Assembly: GCF_003597395.2 (NCBI RefSeq) | Contig: NC_133771.1 | Span: 58,439,121-58,503,120 of the forward strand | DNA from: Chelonoidis abingdonii | Taxonomy: Eukaryota > Chordata > Testudines > Testudinidae | Direction: 5' to 3' | Length of the DNA stretch: 64,000 nucleotides | In this document: positions 46,570 to 57,724 of the stretch, piece by piece | How the letters are laid out: every line of letters begins with the position of its first letter | Numbering within the stretch: position 1 is the first letter of the stretch | The notes under the pieces: generated by a model | Told to the model about the DNA's origin: nothing | The model's input: only the letters and a program-made list of their open reading frames with translations | Database searches by the model: none | Translations under genes and position numbers: made by a program

Positions 46570-47018
46570 GGCAATATACAAAAACCTGTAGGAGAGCACT
46601 TCAACCTCCCTGGCCACACTATAGCAGACCTTAAGGTGGCCATCCTGCAGCAAAAAAACTCAGGACCAGACTTCAAAGAGAAACTGCGAGCTTCAATTCA
46701 TCTGCAAATTGACACCATCAGCTTAGGGTTGAACAAAGACTGTGAATGGCTTGCCAACTACAGAACCAGTTTCTCCTCCCTTGGTTTTCACACCTCAACT
46801 GCTAGAACAGTGCCTCATCCTTCCTGATTGAACTAACCTCGTTATCTCTAACTTGCTTGCTAGCATATATATACTGCCCTGGAAATTTCCACTATATTCA
46901 TCTGACGAAGTGGGTATTCACCCACGAAAGCTCATGATCCAAAACGTCTGTTAGTCTATAAGGTGCCACAGAATTCTCTGCTGCTTTTACAGATCAGACT
47001 AACACGGCTACCCCTCTG
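46570..47018 (+). mobile_element. Penelope-like element 3' end with endonuclease C-terminal remnant
   Basis: An open frame reads PVGEHFNLPGHTIADLKVAI and SLGLNKD, the C-terminal part of the GIY-YIG endonuclease of Penelope-like retroelements (EHFxxxGH block and GLN motif). It is followed by TCTGACGAAGTGGGTATTCA, CTGTTAGTCTATAAGGTGCC and GACTAACACGGCTACCCCTC, an abundant 3' tail of that family. A - strand piece of the same tail is at 59068-59150. The element starts immediately after the DIRS right end. Confidence 0.72.
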
Positions 47019-47099
47019 ATATTTGTTTTTTATGTGAGCCCTAACAAGTTGTCTCCATTTTTTGTGTGTCATGGGTTTGCAATGTATATGTGGAGTTTT

Positions 47100-47230
47100 T
47101 TTAAGGTAAAATTTTGAAGGACTTAGGAGCTCAAGTTCCATTTTCAAAAGTGACTGAAGAGTCTGTTGTACTGACTTTCACTGGATGTAGGCTCCTAAGT
47201 CATTGAGGCTCTTTGAAAAACTTTCCCAAA
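47100..47230. repeat. Interspersed repeat with TAGGCTCCTAAGTC motif
   Basis: Contains CTTAGGAGCT and TAGGCTCCTAAGTCATTG, inverted around TGACTTTCACTGG. Possibly the same family as 2430-2550. Confidence 0.4.
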
Positions 47231-47369
47231 TCTTTCTTCTCCCAGGGAAAAACCTCTTAATCTCCCCCATACATGCTCCTCTGCTGCCTCCCTTCTCAGT
47301 CACTGTGGTCACCATCCTGCTGTCATTCAGGCCTTAATCTGGTGACTCTTTGACTCAGGTTTATTCTAG

Positions 47370-48135
47370 GTCATCACATCCAGGCTATGTATAAATCTTG
47401 CCTTTCTTATCATCCACAAATCTAAAACCCCTCGTCTCAAATCTTAATTACTCACCATCCTTTTCTTCTGGCTTGATAAATGCAATCTTGCACCACTCAT
47501 GTCTTTCGATATATTTATCCATAAAGATATTTTCCTAGCCTGTCACTGTGACCATGCCACTTCCCTAGCATCCGTCACTGGTTCCCTCTTCTCTGTTACA
47601 TCAAACTAAGATACTTGTCTTCATTTTCAAAGCCTTTCATGCACTTAAACCCCCCACCATGCCTATCATCTCTCATTCACTGTGGAGATGTGAACTCACA
47701 CATCTGTCTGGCCTATGATGCCAGCTTCAATGGCCCACTTGTTACATTTCCACAAGCACCTTTGTGTTCTTCCGTGCTGCTCTCACCTTGTGAGGAAGTT
47801 CCCAAAACATCTGCAAAACTGATGCATTATCCTACTTCAGAACTTCCTTCAAACTCTCCTTTTCTATGTTACCATATTAAAAAAATGAGATGTATGATGC
47901 TAGTGTACATCAAACCACTGTCTGGCACACTGGCTCCAATATTGTCTCGTTTCTTTTACTTCTCCATCTGTTTATATCACCTGTTGTGCCTCTTGTTTTA
48001 TATTTTGATCGTAAGCTCTTGGAGAAGGGGACCAATCTTTTTTTTCCCCCCTTTATTGTGCAGTACTAGCACAGTGGGATCCTGGTCCACTGACAGAGTT
48101 CTAGACACTGCAGTAATACAAATAAACTTTTTCTA
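47370..48135 (+). mobile_element. L3/CR1-like LINE 3' region
   Basis: Decayed LINE in + orientation with 3' blocks CGTAAGCTCTTGGAGAAGGG, GTACTAGCACAGTGGGATCC and AATACAAATAAAC. The same family lies in - orientation at 18490-19862. A 234-codon frame (47615-48319) crosses it; it has no LINE protein blocks in that frame throughout and runs past the element end, so I do not call it a gene. Confidence 0.55.
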
Positions 48136-48352
48136 TATTACAAATAGACTTCTCATTCTTCACTTTGGTTATTATCTCAGCCAGTTCCTTGATGGCACTT
48201 CGTTACTCTCATTTTGTTCATTCATAGATTCAGAGGGTGAAATCCTGACCCCATTGAAGTCAACAGTTTTGCCATTGATTTCAGTGGGATATTTTAAAGC
48301 CAAAAATGGAGCTATATGATTATCTACTCTGACTTTCCTGCGTAATGTAGGC

Positions 48353-49524
48353 CAGGGGTCGGCAACCTTTCAGAAGTGCTGTGCCGAGTCTTCATTTATT
48401 CACCCTAATGTAAGATTTCGTGTGCCAGTAATACATTTTAATGTTTCTAGAAGGGCTCTTTCTATAAGTCTATAATATATAACTAAACTATTGTTGTACG
48501 TAAAGTAAATAAGGTTTTTAAAATGTTTAAGAAGCTTCATTTAAAATTTAAACTAATATGCAGATCTTCTCAGTTTAGTGTGATCCTTGCCCTTGCTTTT
48601 CCTTGCTGAGTTTTCCAGTTTCTGGCATGTATTCGGATACTTTAAGCTGCACACAGGCTTCTGAGTGATTAGGGACAGAAGACAGATTTCATGTGTGAAA
48701 ATACCTGTTCACACAGGTACGTGGATATAAATGCTGAAAGCATTGAAAACACAATTTTCTTCTAACAGTTAAATTTCACTGGCAGGGAAGTCCAGCAGGT
48801 CAGAATAGAGGCCCCATGATCTCTCTTGGTAGTTTCAAGTGCACTCTGCAGATCTCCAAACTTTGATGCCCACAATTCTGAGCTTTTTAACTGAATGAGC
48901 TGCATTTCAAAATCTTCTACCCCCATCCACTGAAATACAGACAAATCAAAGTCGCTTTCGTTGAACTTTTCAGGTTTAATTAGAAAAGAAAGCATTGAGC
49001 CAAATCCCTGGAAATCTTGAAAGCTTGAAATCTGTCAGAAAATTCTGATTCCAGTTCTTGCATGTACATTCTAATCTCAGCATCAAATGCAGCACGCTGT
49101 TCCACATGAGATGATAGTGATGTAAGCAGCAAATCAGGACTTAAAAATATCCCAGTACAGTGGTGCTGGAACAATTTTTAAGGTGGAGGTGCTGAGCTGT
49201 GCTCCCTCTTGCCCCTATCTGCACCCCTCAGTGCCCCAGGCTGGGGCCAGTGAGCCACAGCTGCGGGCAGCTGCAGAGCCCCAGGCCAGTGGCCATGACC
49301 CTGGGCCAGCAGCAGAGCCCCCCAGACCGGGGGCAGGACCTGGGGCCGGCAGATGGCTGAGCAGGGCTGGCAGATGGAACCCCAGCTGGCAAGGGGCCGG
49401 CGGCCGGTACCCCAGACCAGCAGCAGAGCCTCGGACCAGTGGCTAGAATCAGGGTAGTGTGAGTGCCACTGAAAATCAGCTGGTGTGCGGCCTTTGGCAT
49501 GTGTGCCATAGGTTGCCTACCCCT
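48353..49524 (-). mobile_element. hAT element carrying transposase remnant
   Basis: The termini are CAGGGGTCGGCAACCTTTCA (48353) and ATAGGTTGCCTACCCCTG (to 49524), matching the short copies at 14010 and 40869 but with 1.17 kb between. Interior: hAT transposase C-terminal frames on the - strand (48770-49175), then a GC-rich block with repeated GGGGCCAG-like words (49215-49440). Target duplications were not recognised, perhaps because of divergence. Confidence 0.72.
48762..49174 (-). pseudogene. hAT transposase C-terminal fragment
   Basis: Two overlapping - strand frames carry HVEQRAAFDAEIRMYMQELE, SDRFQAFKI and DFEMQLIQLKSSELWASKFG. The order and wording resemble hAT transposases related to the one fused in GTF2IRD2-type proteins (block FxMQLIxLQ). 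A frameshift near 48985 separates them. The catalytic N-terminal region and the hATC end are not seen. Confidence 0.62.
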
Positions 49525-50660
49525 GCCATAGAATTTCAAGTGGTTCCTGCATGAAGTCCATAACTGCTGGTTGAGCTACAGCATGTTTTTTTAGAAAGGC
49601 ATTGTCATAAACAGATAGCTAAGGGTTAATGTTTCTTTTGCCTGTAAAGGGTTAACAAAGGAAACCACACACCTGACCAGAGGACCAATCAGGAAACCGA
49701 TTTTTCAAAGCTCAGGGAGGGAATTTTTGGGTGTGTGTCTTTTGTCTGTGTTTCTGTTCTGTGCTCTCTCGGCTATGAGAGTGATTTCTATCTCCAGGCT
49801 TTTCTAATCTTCTGTTTCCAAGTGTAAGTACAAAGGTAGAAAGACAATAGGTTTTTATATTTTTTTTGTATTTACATGTGTGTAGTTTGCTGGAATGTTT
49901 TAAATTGTATATCTTTTTGAATAAGGCTGTTTTATTCATTTTTCTTTTAAGCTAATGACCCTGTATATTGTCAACCTTGATACAGAGAACAGTTTTATGT
50001 CTTTTTTCTTTCTTTTTATATAAAGTTTTATTTTTAAGACCGGTTGGATTTTTTCCTAGTTGGAACTCACCAGGGAATTGGTGGGGAGGAAGGAAACAGG
50101 GGGGAAGGGAAAATCTTTGTGTCAGAGTGGCAAAGCTTACCTTTGCAGGGACTCTGACTGAGGGTGAAAGAAACTTGATCTCTCTGTGTTTGCATTTCAA
50201 GGACTTGAAACGGTATCTCCTAGTGTACCCAGGGCGGGAAACCGGGGAGGAAATAAAGAGGAGACAAGGGGAGGGGGTTATTTCCCTTTGTTGTAAGACT
50301 CAGGGCATCTGAGTCTTGGGGTCCTCCAGGGAAGGTTTGGGGAGACCAGAGGGCACCAGAGACTGGAAATCTGGCTGGTAGCAGCGCTATCAGATCCAAG
50401 CTGGTAATTAAGCTTGGAGGTTTCATGCAATCACCCACATTTTGGACGCTAAGGTTCAGAATTGGGATTTATGCTTATGACAGGCATCCACGCCTCAAAG
50501 ACTTCAGGTGATTAATAATCCACACATCTCCAGGTAAATTTAAATGGTTAATTACCTTCACTATATTAAAAAACCAAAGCCTCGTTTCTAATCAGAATTT
50601 GTGTAGCTTCAGCTTTCAGCCATTGGACTGTGTAATGCCTTTGCTGTTATTTTTTTCCAT
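49525..50660 (-). mobile_element. Dispersed repeat (CR1-like) interrupted by the third LTR
   Basis: 49531-49602 and 50488-50650 join into a familiar dispersed sequence: GGTTCCTGCATGAAGTCCAT before the LTR and AAATGGTTAATTACCTTCAC, CTTTCAGCCATTGGACTGTG after it. I believe this is an old CR1-type 3' region on the - strand, but the family name is uncertain. Confidence 0.4.
49598..50487 (+). mobile_element. Solo LTR copy 3, 5-bp TSD GGCAT
   Basis: The LTR spans 49603-50482 (880 bp), starts TGTCATAA and ends TTATGACA, a perfect 8-bp terminal inverted repeat. GGCAT is duplicated at 49598-49602 and 50483-50487. GTAAGT (49824-49829) and a T-rich tract ending AG (50024-50025) are placed as in copy 2. 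This is the best preserved of the three copies. Open frames on it (49968-50312 and 49952-50200) are not genes. Confidence 0.92.
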
Positions 50661-52409
50661 TTCCTCAGAAACCAAATGGTCTGGTTTTCTCAAATTTTAT
50701 ACTGAATGTTTATGTTGCAAAATTTCTAGAAATGACAGTTATTGAGTAGGGGTGGAGGACAGGACCAGTAGTGGGGTGTTGAGAGGCTGGGATTGTATTT
50801 ACATATGAGGTGATTAAAGATGGGCCCATGGCAGAACATCCAGAACTTTCCTTTACTTTGTTTTGTTTGGGTTTAGGATTTTCTAGCCCCTCTCTACAAG
50901 AGTTATTTAAATTGAGGATGGAAAAGACCTAAAACAATAAATATAATTTATACAATAGTTTACGTAGTGTACAATGCAATTTTTATTTATGCAGTGTCAT
51001 ATGTGCGCATTTTAATATTTTATATGTTTAAAACACATTTTCCTCCATTCTCGCACAACACATTATCACAGATGTTAAACGCTGCACTCCCTGGACTTAA
51101 TTTCAGAGGGAATGTGAATGAGTTCTAATTGCTTATGTCTCTTATGATTGTATCATGTCTTGGCTAATCCAAATTGCCTGTTTTAAATATTGAGAACTTA
51201 ATAATCCTTCCATTATGCAGCCTTTGTCATGATGGGATAATATGTGAAGTCAAGTCAGGATGAATGCAAGATTTGTTTCTAGTCCCATACTTTTTATTTC
51301 CAGGCTTCCCTTTCTCGTTATCAGACAATAATATGGGTTGGAAAAATGTGTTTGAAACTGGAGAGTGTAACTGCAGCTTTTCAGATAAGATACTTGTCAG
51401 AAGCTGCTAAGCTCTTTTACTGAACAGGTAGCTGAAACAATAGTGGCCTCGGCACATGTCACCACCCAACAAAGGCACATACAATGCACATGTGGAGGGA
51501 GGGGTTTCTCTGGCTACTGTACTTTGAAGGTTTTTGTGTGAGAGAGTAGTAGTATCAGAAAGACTAGAGAAACTGAGAGATTGTAACAAGGAAAGCCAAG
51601 GACGCAGTCTGGACAAGCACTGACAGCAGGGCCTGAGACAAGCCTAGAGAGAGTGCTTTTGGGCCAAGCGCTGGCTGAAATGGGCTTGGAGCTGTGAACG
51701 AAGAAACTGTCTGCTGTTTGAGTTGTCCTGTGTTCAGGAAAACAGGACAGTATACATTCTTTGTAAACAAAGATGCCTGACTTCATCAATTTCTCCTCCT
51801 CAGAAACAAATGTAGGACCCTGAACTTTGGCGAACCATTCAGGTCGGAAGGGGTAACAGTAAGAGCCACTTGCCTGTGGTTAGACTTCAGGTCTTCAGCT
51901 TCTGCTTGAGTCAGACAAGTCAGGGTTGCATATTTTTTGTGTTACTTCCCCTGAGCTCTAAACATCACTTCACCTTTGTATTATTCTCCTTTGACTGGCC
52001 AAATGTGTCAACCATTAACAACATAAACAAGAGAAATTAATTTTGATTTATAAGTATTTACAGAGTGAAAGTTGCTTATACAATGTACGTAATATTCAAA
52101 TATATTAATATATTGCAGCACATCTCTTCAGTGCAGTCACTGAACCCACCTGCAGAGAAATGTAGTTTTTCTGTGCACTATTTGCTTAGGAATTACTGAG
52201 TACTGTATTTCCTAAAGGTATACTGTTGTGTATACACAAAAAATTATAAAATTTGAAATTTTATATTTTGAAAATTATTTTTCTTGCAGAATTTGTTTGG
52301 ACATAGATAATGCACAAAGCACCATATGACTGTAATGCTGCACACATTATTCAACCAATATGGATGTCATCAAACTCCTGCAGGAGACATAGGCCATCCT
52401 GAATTCCTA
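50661..52409. other. SMAP1 intron, nothing recognised
   Basis: AT-rich; frames at 51407-51789 (-) have no family similarity. Confidence 0.45.
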
Positions 52410-52627
52410 GGGCTTGTCTACACTTAGGGCAAGTCTACACTACAGGGTTAAGTCGACCTAAGTTATGCACTTCCGTTGACGTAGCTTAGGTCGACTTATT
52501 TGGGGTGTCTACATCGTGCTGGGTCGACGGGAGAAACTCTTCCGTCAACTTACCTTAAGCTTCTCATTCTGGTGTAGTACCGGAGTCAAAGGGCGAGCGA
52601 TCTGCAGTCAATTTAGACCCGCTAAAT
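52410..52627 (+). mobile_element. Harbinger MITE with two stacked left ends
   Basis: GGCTTGTCTACACTTA (52411) is followed 17 bp later by GGGCAAGTCTACACTACAGG (52427), suggesting one copy inserted at a TTA inside the start of another. The interior has TTAAGTCGACCTAAGTTATG and a GACCCGCTAAATC block. The right end was displaced by the hAT MITE at 52628. Confidence 0.6.
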
Positions 52628-52821
52628 CAGGGATTGGCAACCTTTGGCACGTGGCCCATCAGGGAAATCTGCTGGTGGGCCAGGATAGTTTGTTTACCTG
52701 CAGCATCCGCAGGTTTGGCTGATCACAGCTCCCACTGGCCGCGGTTCACTGTTTCAGGTGAATGGGGACTGCGGGAAGCGACGCGGGCCAAGGGATGCCA
52801 GTGGGAGCTGCAGTCTGTATA
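52628..52821. mobile_element. Partial palindromic hAT MITE
   Basis: Starts CAGGGATTGGCAACCTTTGG and continues GCAGGTTTGGCTGATCACAG like 1749-2083 and 28269-28602. The second half is shortened and the right terminus missing. Confidence 0.65.
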
Positions 52822-53566
52822 CCCATGCCTCTGTAATTCTTCCAGGACTATGCTAACCCACCAATAAATGGACCATAAAGTTGCATAACAATATAAATTA
52901 TTATAAACTATTGAAATTCTAATTTGATGTTTCCCAAAAGAGAGCCCATGCTTTCCTTACAAACAGTAGTCATGTACTAAAAGTGGCATGCTTTCTAGAT
53001 CTTATCAGACAAGTTAATTTTTAATCTGAGTCACATTAATAAAAATTGGTGTCTGTAGTAAGAGTAAACACTTTGTTTATTAATCTGGATGAAAGCAAGA
53101 TGTTACTGTAAGTACGTACACACCTTGATAGCTAGGGTGCAGGTTTGACCTAGCTGCAGGGGATGATGCAGGTCCTTGTCTCCTCCTCACTGCTCTCTTA
53201 GTTGTGGTCGTGTCTTTGGCTTCCTCATGGTGTTGGGAAACAGGATATGGTGACCCTCTCCTCTGTCTTTGATTGGCTATTGTAGAAATGCTGGAATCCT
53301 GATTGGTCTCAGGCTTCCTTTTCCTTCCAGGTTTTGGGGCTTTGCCTAGGCCTGAGTTTGCTGCCATCTGTCCTCCCTCTCTCTGATTTGTTGTGATCTG
53401 ATTTAGTTTTTGCCACTTCCTGGAATGCTGAACTTTCGGAATTAGGAAGGCATTTTTCCTATAACACAAAGCTGGGCTCATACCATATGGCTTTTTGCCA
53501 CCTATTCAGTAATCAAGTGATCTGGTCATCTGTAGTGTTAGGTGGTTGCAACGTTTTCTGGAATCC
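52822..53566. other. SMAP1 intron, unassigned
   Basis: A - strand frame of 133 codons (53080-53481) contains a basic, low-complexity sequence without a recognised domain. Confidence 0.4.
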
Positions 53567-54084
53567 AATATGGATAGGATGACCAGTCATCCCATTTTTA
53601 AAGGGATAGTCCCATATTTAAGCCCTCCTGCAGGTGTCCCAACTTCTTAAAAACAGGCAAATTGTCCCATATTTTCTGTTTGTGACCCTGCATGCCGCCC
53701 GTGTTGGATCAGGAAGAGACTGTGCCAGGTATCAGGAGATGCGAGTCTGTCCTGGGGTCCCAGCCAGGCATGGAAGGCAGCGAGCACTGGCCAGGGAGGG
53801 TTGGGTTGCGTTGGTCGGTCTCACACACATACCCAAGAGAGGCATACGGGAGCGTGTGTGTGTGTGTGACCTCTGAATGTGAACTCTAACAGCTAAAAGA
53901 AGGTAAATAAAAAGACTCCAACTACACAGTGTTTCTTTTTAACAGGGGCTCAATCAACTTTGTGTTAATTTGAACTTTGTACGGCATAGTTTTGATTGAT
54001 TGCCATTGAACTCACTTGAATACAAGTAATTTTATCAGGTGTGCTTTATTAAGCATAGGGAAATATGGTCACCCTAAATATGGA
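53567..54084. mobile_element. hAT MITE, perfect TSD AATATGGA
   Basis: A 502-bp element at 53575-54076 with TAGGATGACC and GGTCACCCTA ends, flanked by AATATGGA at 53567-53574 and 54077-54084. Contains a TG dinucleotide run (53851-53866). No coding capacity. Confidence 0.9.
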
Positions 54085-54765
54085 TATTGACATTTGCAAG
54101 TCTGAGCTGGGAGGTTGACAGCCCTGTTATGGGCAGCCTGGAGGCTTGGTACATTTAGCAGAGGGAGGATGTAATTATCTTAAGCCTAGGATTTGCACCA
54201 TCTTGAACCTCCTTTCATCTGTTCCCCTATCCTTAACATGAGGTAAAAATGGCTGGGGAATTTGCAGATCCATCCCCCTGATCCTTGAGGAGTGTAACTG
54301 GTTAGTTTGCTCTTTGATGGATTATAGGGCTTACAACTGGTGTATGCTCCAGTATTGGGAGCCCATATTGGCCCAAGTATGAGGTAGATAGTTGAGGGGG
54401 TTTAACCCTGCAAATTCTGTGTGAGCCCGATCGATCTTCTGGTGGGGAAAAAAAAATTCCCTGTAACCTAACCCCACCCCCCTTTACATTAATTCTTATG
54501 GGGAAATTGGATTTGTTTAACATGGTTTCACTTAAAATCACATTTTTCAGGAACATAACTACAACATTAAGCTAGGAGTTACTGTAGTGAGTTCCTATTG
54601 GTAAAGTGAACATTTCATTCTGGTAGAGGATTATGTTGTATAAAGACAATATGTTGTTTATTCAGATACCAGAGGCAAGGAACCATCTTGTTTGAGGCCA
54701 TCTTTGTGTAATTTGTTTCTAAAGCATTAATTAAAAAGTAGTAAGTTTGAGAAAGATTGAAGGTA
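54085..54765. other. SMAP1 intron, nothing recognised
   Basis: No repeat family identified; frame 54302-54556 (-) unsupported. Confidence 0.4.
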
Positions 54766-55079
54766 GACTAGAGCAGGGGTAGGCAACCTATGGCACACGT
54801 GCACATGAGCTGATTTTCAATGGCACTCACGCTGCCCGGGTCCTGGCCACCAGTCCAGGGGCTTTGGATTTTAATTTAATTTTAAATGAAGCTTCTTAAA
54901 CATTTTAAAAACCGTATTTACTTTACATACAACAATAGTTTAGTTATATATTATAGACTTATAGAAAGAGACCTTCTAAAAATGTTAATGTATTACTGGC
55001 ACACGGAAGCTTAAATTAGAGTGAATAAATGAAGACTTGGCACACCACTTCTGAAAGGTTGCCTACCCCTAGATTAGAG
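54766..55079 (-). mobile_element. hAT MITE with 8-bp TSD
   Basis: A 298-bp element at 54774-55071 (CAGGGGTAGGCAACCTATGG to TTGCCTACCCCTA) with flanks GACTAGAG and GATTAGAG (one mismatch). Close relative of 40869-41179. Confidence 0.9.
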
Positions 55080-55652
55080 GCTTATGAAAATCGAGATAGT
55101 GCTTATTTGCCTAGTGATAGCAACTTAACTGTCCAAAAGTCAGTTTTCGAGATGTGATGTGAAAATACTATTCTTAGACTAAAGAAGCTAATTGTAGACA
55201 AGGTAATGTCTTCCAATACTGTGAAAAAGCTTTTGTTCTGGTTCCTATCTAATTTCCTCTCTGAGGATTAATGAAAAATGTGAAATCGTAATGTCCTTCT
55301 TGGTTTCTTAATCATTTCTCGTCACTTTATGAGGTATGCTATCCACAGATGGAAAATTTAGGAACAGCAAGAGTCGTGTAACCAATGTATATAAACACAA
55401 ATTCACTCAGTCATTTTTGCTGCATGTGTTAACCTGAATGGGTCCTCCCTGCAGATGCTATGCATTGGCAAGTATTTGGGTTTCTTTGTGGTCATATTAC
55501 AAATTGTAAAATACTGATTCACTTACAACTAATTTAATAACTAAATTGCTTTTAATTTAGTTTAGGAGTGAGAATGCACAGCTCTTAATCTGATATAATT
55601 TCCACTGGTAGCTTCATTCAATAGCCTGTCTGTTTTGACCTTTATTTCCCAG
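55080..55652. other. Intron end before SMAP1 exon
   Basis: No repeat or other coding block recognised. Confidence 0.5.
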
Positions 55653-55821
55653 AGCACTTCCACTAAACCAACAGCTGCCACCTTATCTGCTGCATCCGGG
55701 GATCTTGATCTGTTCATTGAGCAAACAACAAAATCAGAAGAGTCAGCGAAGAAACAACTCTCCAAAGACTCCATCTTATCACTGTATGGTACTGGGACCA
55801 TGCAGCGGCAAAATGCTCCAG
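55653..55821 (+). CDS. SMAP1: SMAP1 internal coding exon (SKDSILSLYG block)
   Basis: The acceptor is TTTATTTCCCAG at 55641-55652 and the donor is GTAATT at 55822. The exon has 169 nt: 56 codons plus one base of a Gly codon. The first residues, STSTKPTAATLS, are a variable linker. They are followed by SGDLDLFIEQTTKSEE and KKQLSKDSILSLYGTGT, the most conserved part of the SMAP1/SMAP2 C-terminal half and diagnostic for the family. The phase-1 end joins GT of the next exon to make Gly. No stop codon or frameshift is present, and conservation contrasts with the decayed repeats on either side. Confidence 0.95.
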
Positions 55822-56543
55822 GTAATTAATTTTCAAATCTGTTTCCAAAGAGATTCAATTTTTAAGCAGTGTTTAAAATACAGGAGTTATAATCTCCTGT
55901 CAACATAAAATTAAACACATTTGTATATTCAAGTGGATTTGTTTCTTCTTACCATTTTTACAGCTGAAAATTAAAATGAATGAAGCATTAAGACTAGAAG
56001 AAAAAGTAGTACAGGATTCAGGTTAATTTTATTTTCTTAGACGTTATAGCTGTTCTCATATTATAAACTATCACATACAAAATATACTGATATCAAATAA
56101 TAAAAATTAGGATTAACTTTTGTTGTATGATCATTCATTACTTGGGTATGCAATGAGATTCTTCAGTATATGAATAGCAGACTGCCTAAATCATTACAAA
56201 GTCATGTTTTGATCTCATTAAACTGGTGGGAATTCACTAATTTTCAGTAGTGTGACTGAGATAAGAGATGCCTGTGCAGATGAGATAAAAATTTGGCCCT
56301 GAGGCTGCAGAGCTCAGCTTTGGCAGTTAAACTGTTGTTTATTGTGCCATTTTTGTTGTTACACCATTCTTTCTTATCGCTTTCTCACTTTTGCCAGATA
56401 CTGATTTTGTGTACAATAGGGTGGATAGAATCAGCTATACAAATTATCTTCTAAAACTGGCATTTAGTTATTCAAACTTTAGAGAAGAAAAGTTATCTAT
56501 CTTCTTTTCTGTTCCTCCCACTCCCGCGCCTTCCAAAACGCAG
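55822..56543. other. Short SMAP1 intron (722 bp)
   Basis: AT-rich intron with a pyrimidine-rich run (about 56503-56530) before the acceptor. No inserted element recognised, unlike the large introns. Confidence 0.6.
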
Positions 56544-56872
56544 GTATCTTCATGGGATCTTCTTCCATGCCATTTACCACACAACCGTCAACTAATTTTC
56601 AAGGTTTTCCAGCCATGGGAGTACCTGTACCTGCAGCTGGTGGAATAATGGGGAATATGATGGGACAATCAGTGCCTGTCATAGGACAGAACACAGGTAT
56701 GATGGTGGGCATGGGAATGCCCAATGGTTTCACTGGCACTACACAAACTGGTGTGATGGGACTTCCTCAAAATGTCGTTGGACCCCAAGGAGGAATGGTG
56801 GGACAAATGGTTACTGCACAAAATAAATATGGCATGCAACAAAATCAACAAGCTCAATGGAACATCCCTCAG
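56544..56872 (+). CDS. SMAP1: SMAP1 coding exon (Met/Gly/Gln-rich C-terminal region)
   Basis: The exon begins after CGCAG at 56543 and ends before GTGAGG at 56873. It has 329 nt: two bases of the split Gly codon plus 109 codons. It encodes a low-complexity region rich in Met, Gly, Gln and Pro with the family blocks FQGFPAMGVPVPAA, GNMMGQS and LPQNVVGPQGGMVGQM, and it ends QQAQWNIPQ. Proline- and glutamine-rich tails of this kind are typical of SMAP proteins and probably mediate partner binding without a folded domain. The intron on its 5' side is only 722 bp. A longer in-frame open stretch upstream of the acceptor is intronic: it lacks family similarity and precedes a clear splice site. Confidence 0.95.
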
Positions 56873-57482
56873 GTGAGGATTTTTTTGCCCTTATATTGAT
56901 TGGATAAAAGTTTCTGCTCTGTTGTAGATCCTGTGACTTGAAACTGTTTCTTCCATGTCTGAGACGACTGCATAGTATTACAGATGTGATACATTTAAAC
57001 TTTAAAGAGTAAAGAAACCAGCATTAATCTTGAGTGCAATTTAGCCAACCCTAGAACAAATTGTTCAATGTACTTTAAAATGATGACTACCACAAATACC
57101 GCACTCTGAGTTACTGTGTATTAACTGCTGTTGCCCAATTCATGGAGCCAGATTCTCCAATCAGTTGTATGTGTGCAACTCCATTCATTTTAATGATATT
57201 GCACGCATGTAGGTGAGCATGGAACTTAGACCCAATGAGAATGGCCATTTGCCATTCATCTGGACTTTCAGATGAGATACTTTAAAATAGGGTTTTGTGG
57301 AGGATGCATGTTACTGCTTGTATTTGTGCCCTGACTCTACTGTAGTTGAATAATGGTTAGTCTAACCAAATAATCTGAAGATAGTTTACACTCTTTTTTT
57401 AATTTGATAAAACATGTTTGAAGGTTCCATTGTAGTAACAATTATAAAGAGTGTTGATGTGTGTGCTCAGTACTGTATTTGT
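56873..57482. other. Intron start, nothing recognised
   Basis: Beginning of the last SMAP1 intron (56873-60465, 3.6 kb). Confidence 0.5.
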
Positions 57483-57724
57483 CAGTGGTGCCCAAACTTT
57501 TCCTGGCACGTCCCCCACCCCCACCACTGCACAGCCAAAGCTTCTGCAGCAGAGGACCTTGGGTTGACAGCGAAGCTTGGGGCAGAAGTGGGGCTGGGGG
57601 TATTGAGGGAATGAGGGTAGAGTGGGACTAGGTAGTACTCCCTCCCCATTCCCTTCCATGTGCTCCCCCAAACGTACTTTTGTGCCCCCCAAGAAGGGTG
57701 TACCCCACAGTTTGGGGACCACTG
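57483..57724. mobile_element. hAT MITE (CAGTGGT termini)
   Basis: The ends are CAGTGGTGCCCAAACTTTTC and the inverted CACAGTTTGGGGACCACTG. The GC-rich interior gives unsupported frames on both strands. An 8-bp duplication was not clear. Confidence 0.7.

Noticed and set aside
47615..48319. 234-codon open frame on the + strand
   Set aside because: Runs through a decayed LINE 3' region into flanking sequence without a LINE protein signature in this frame.
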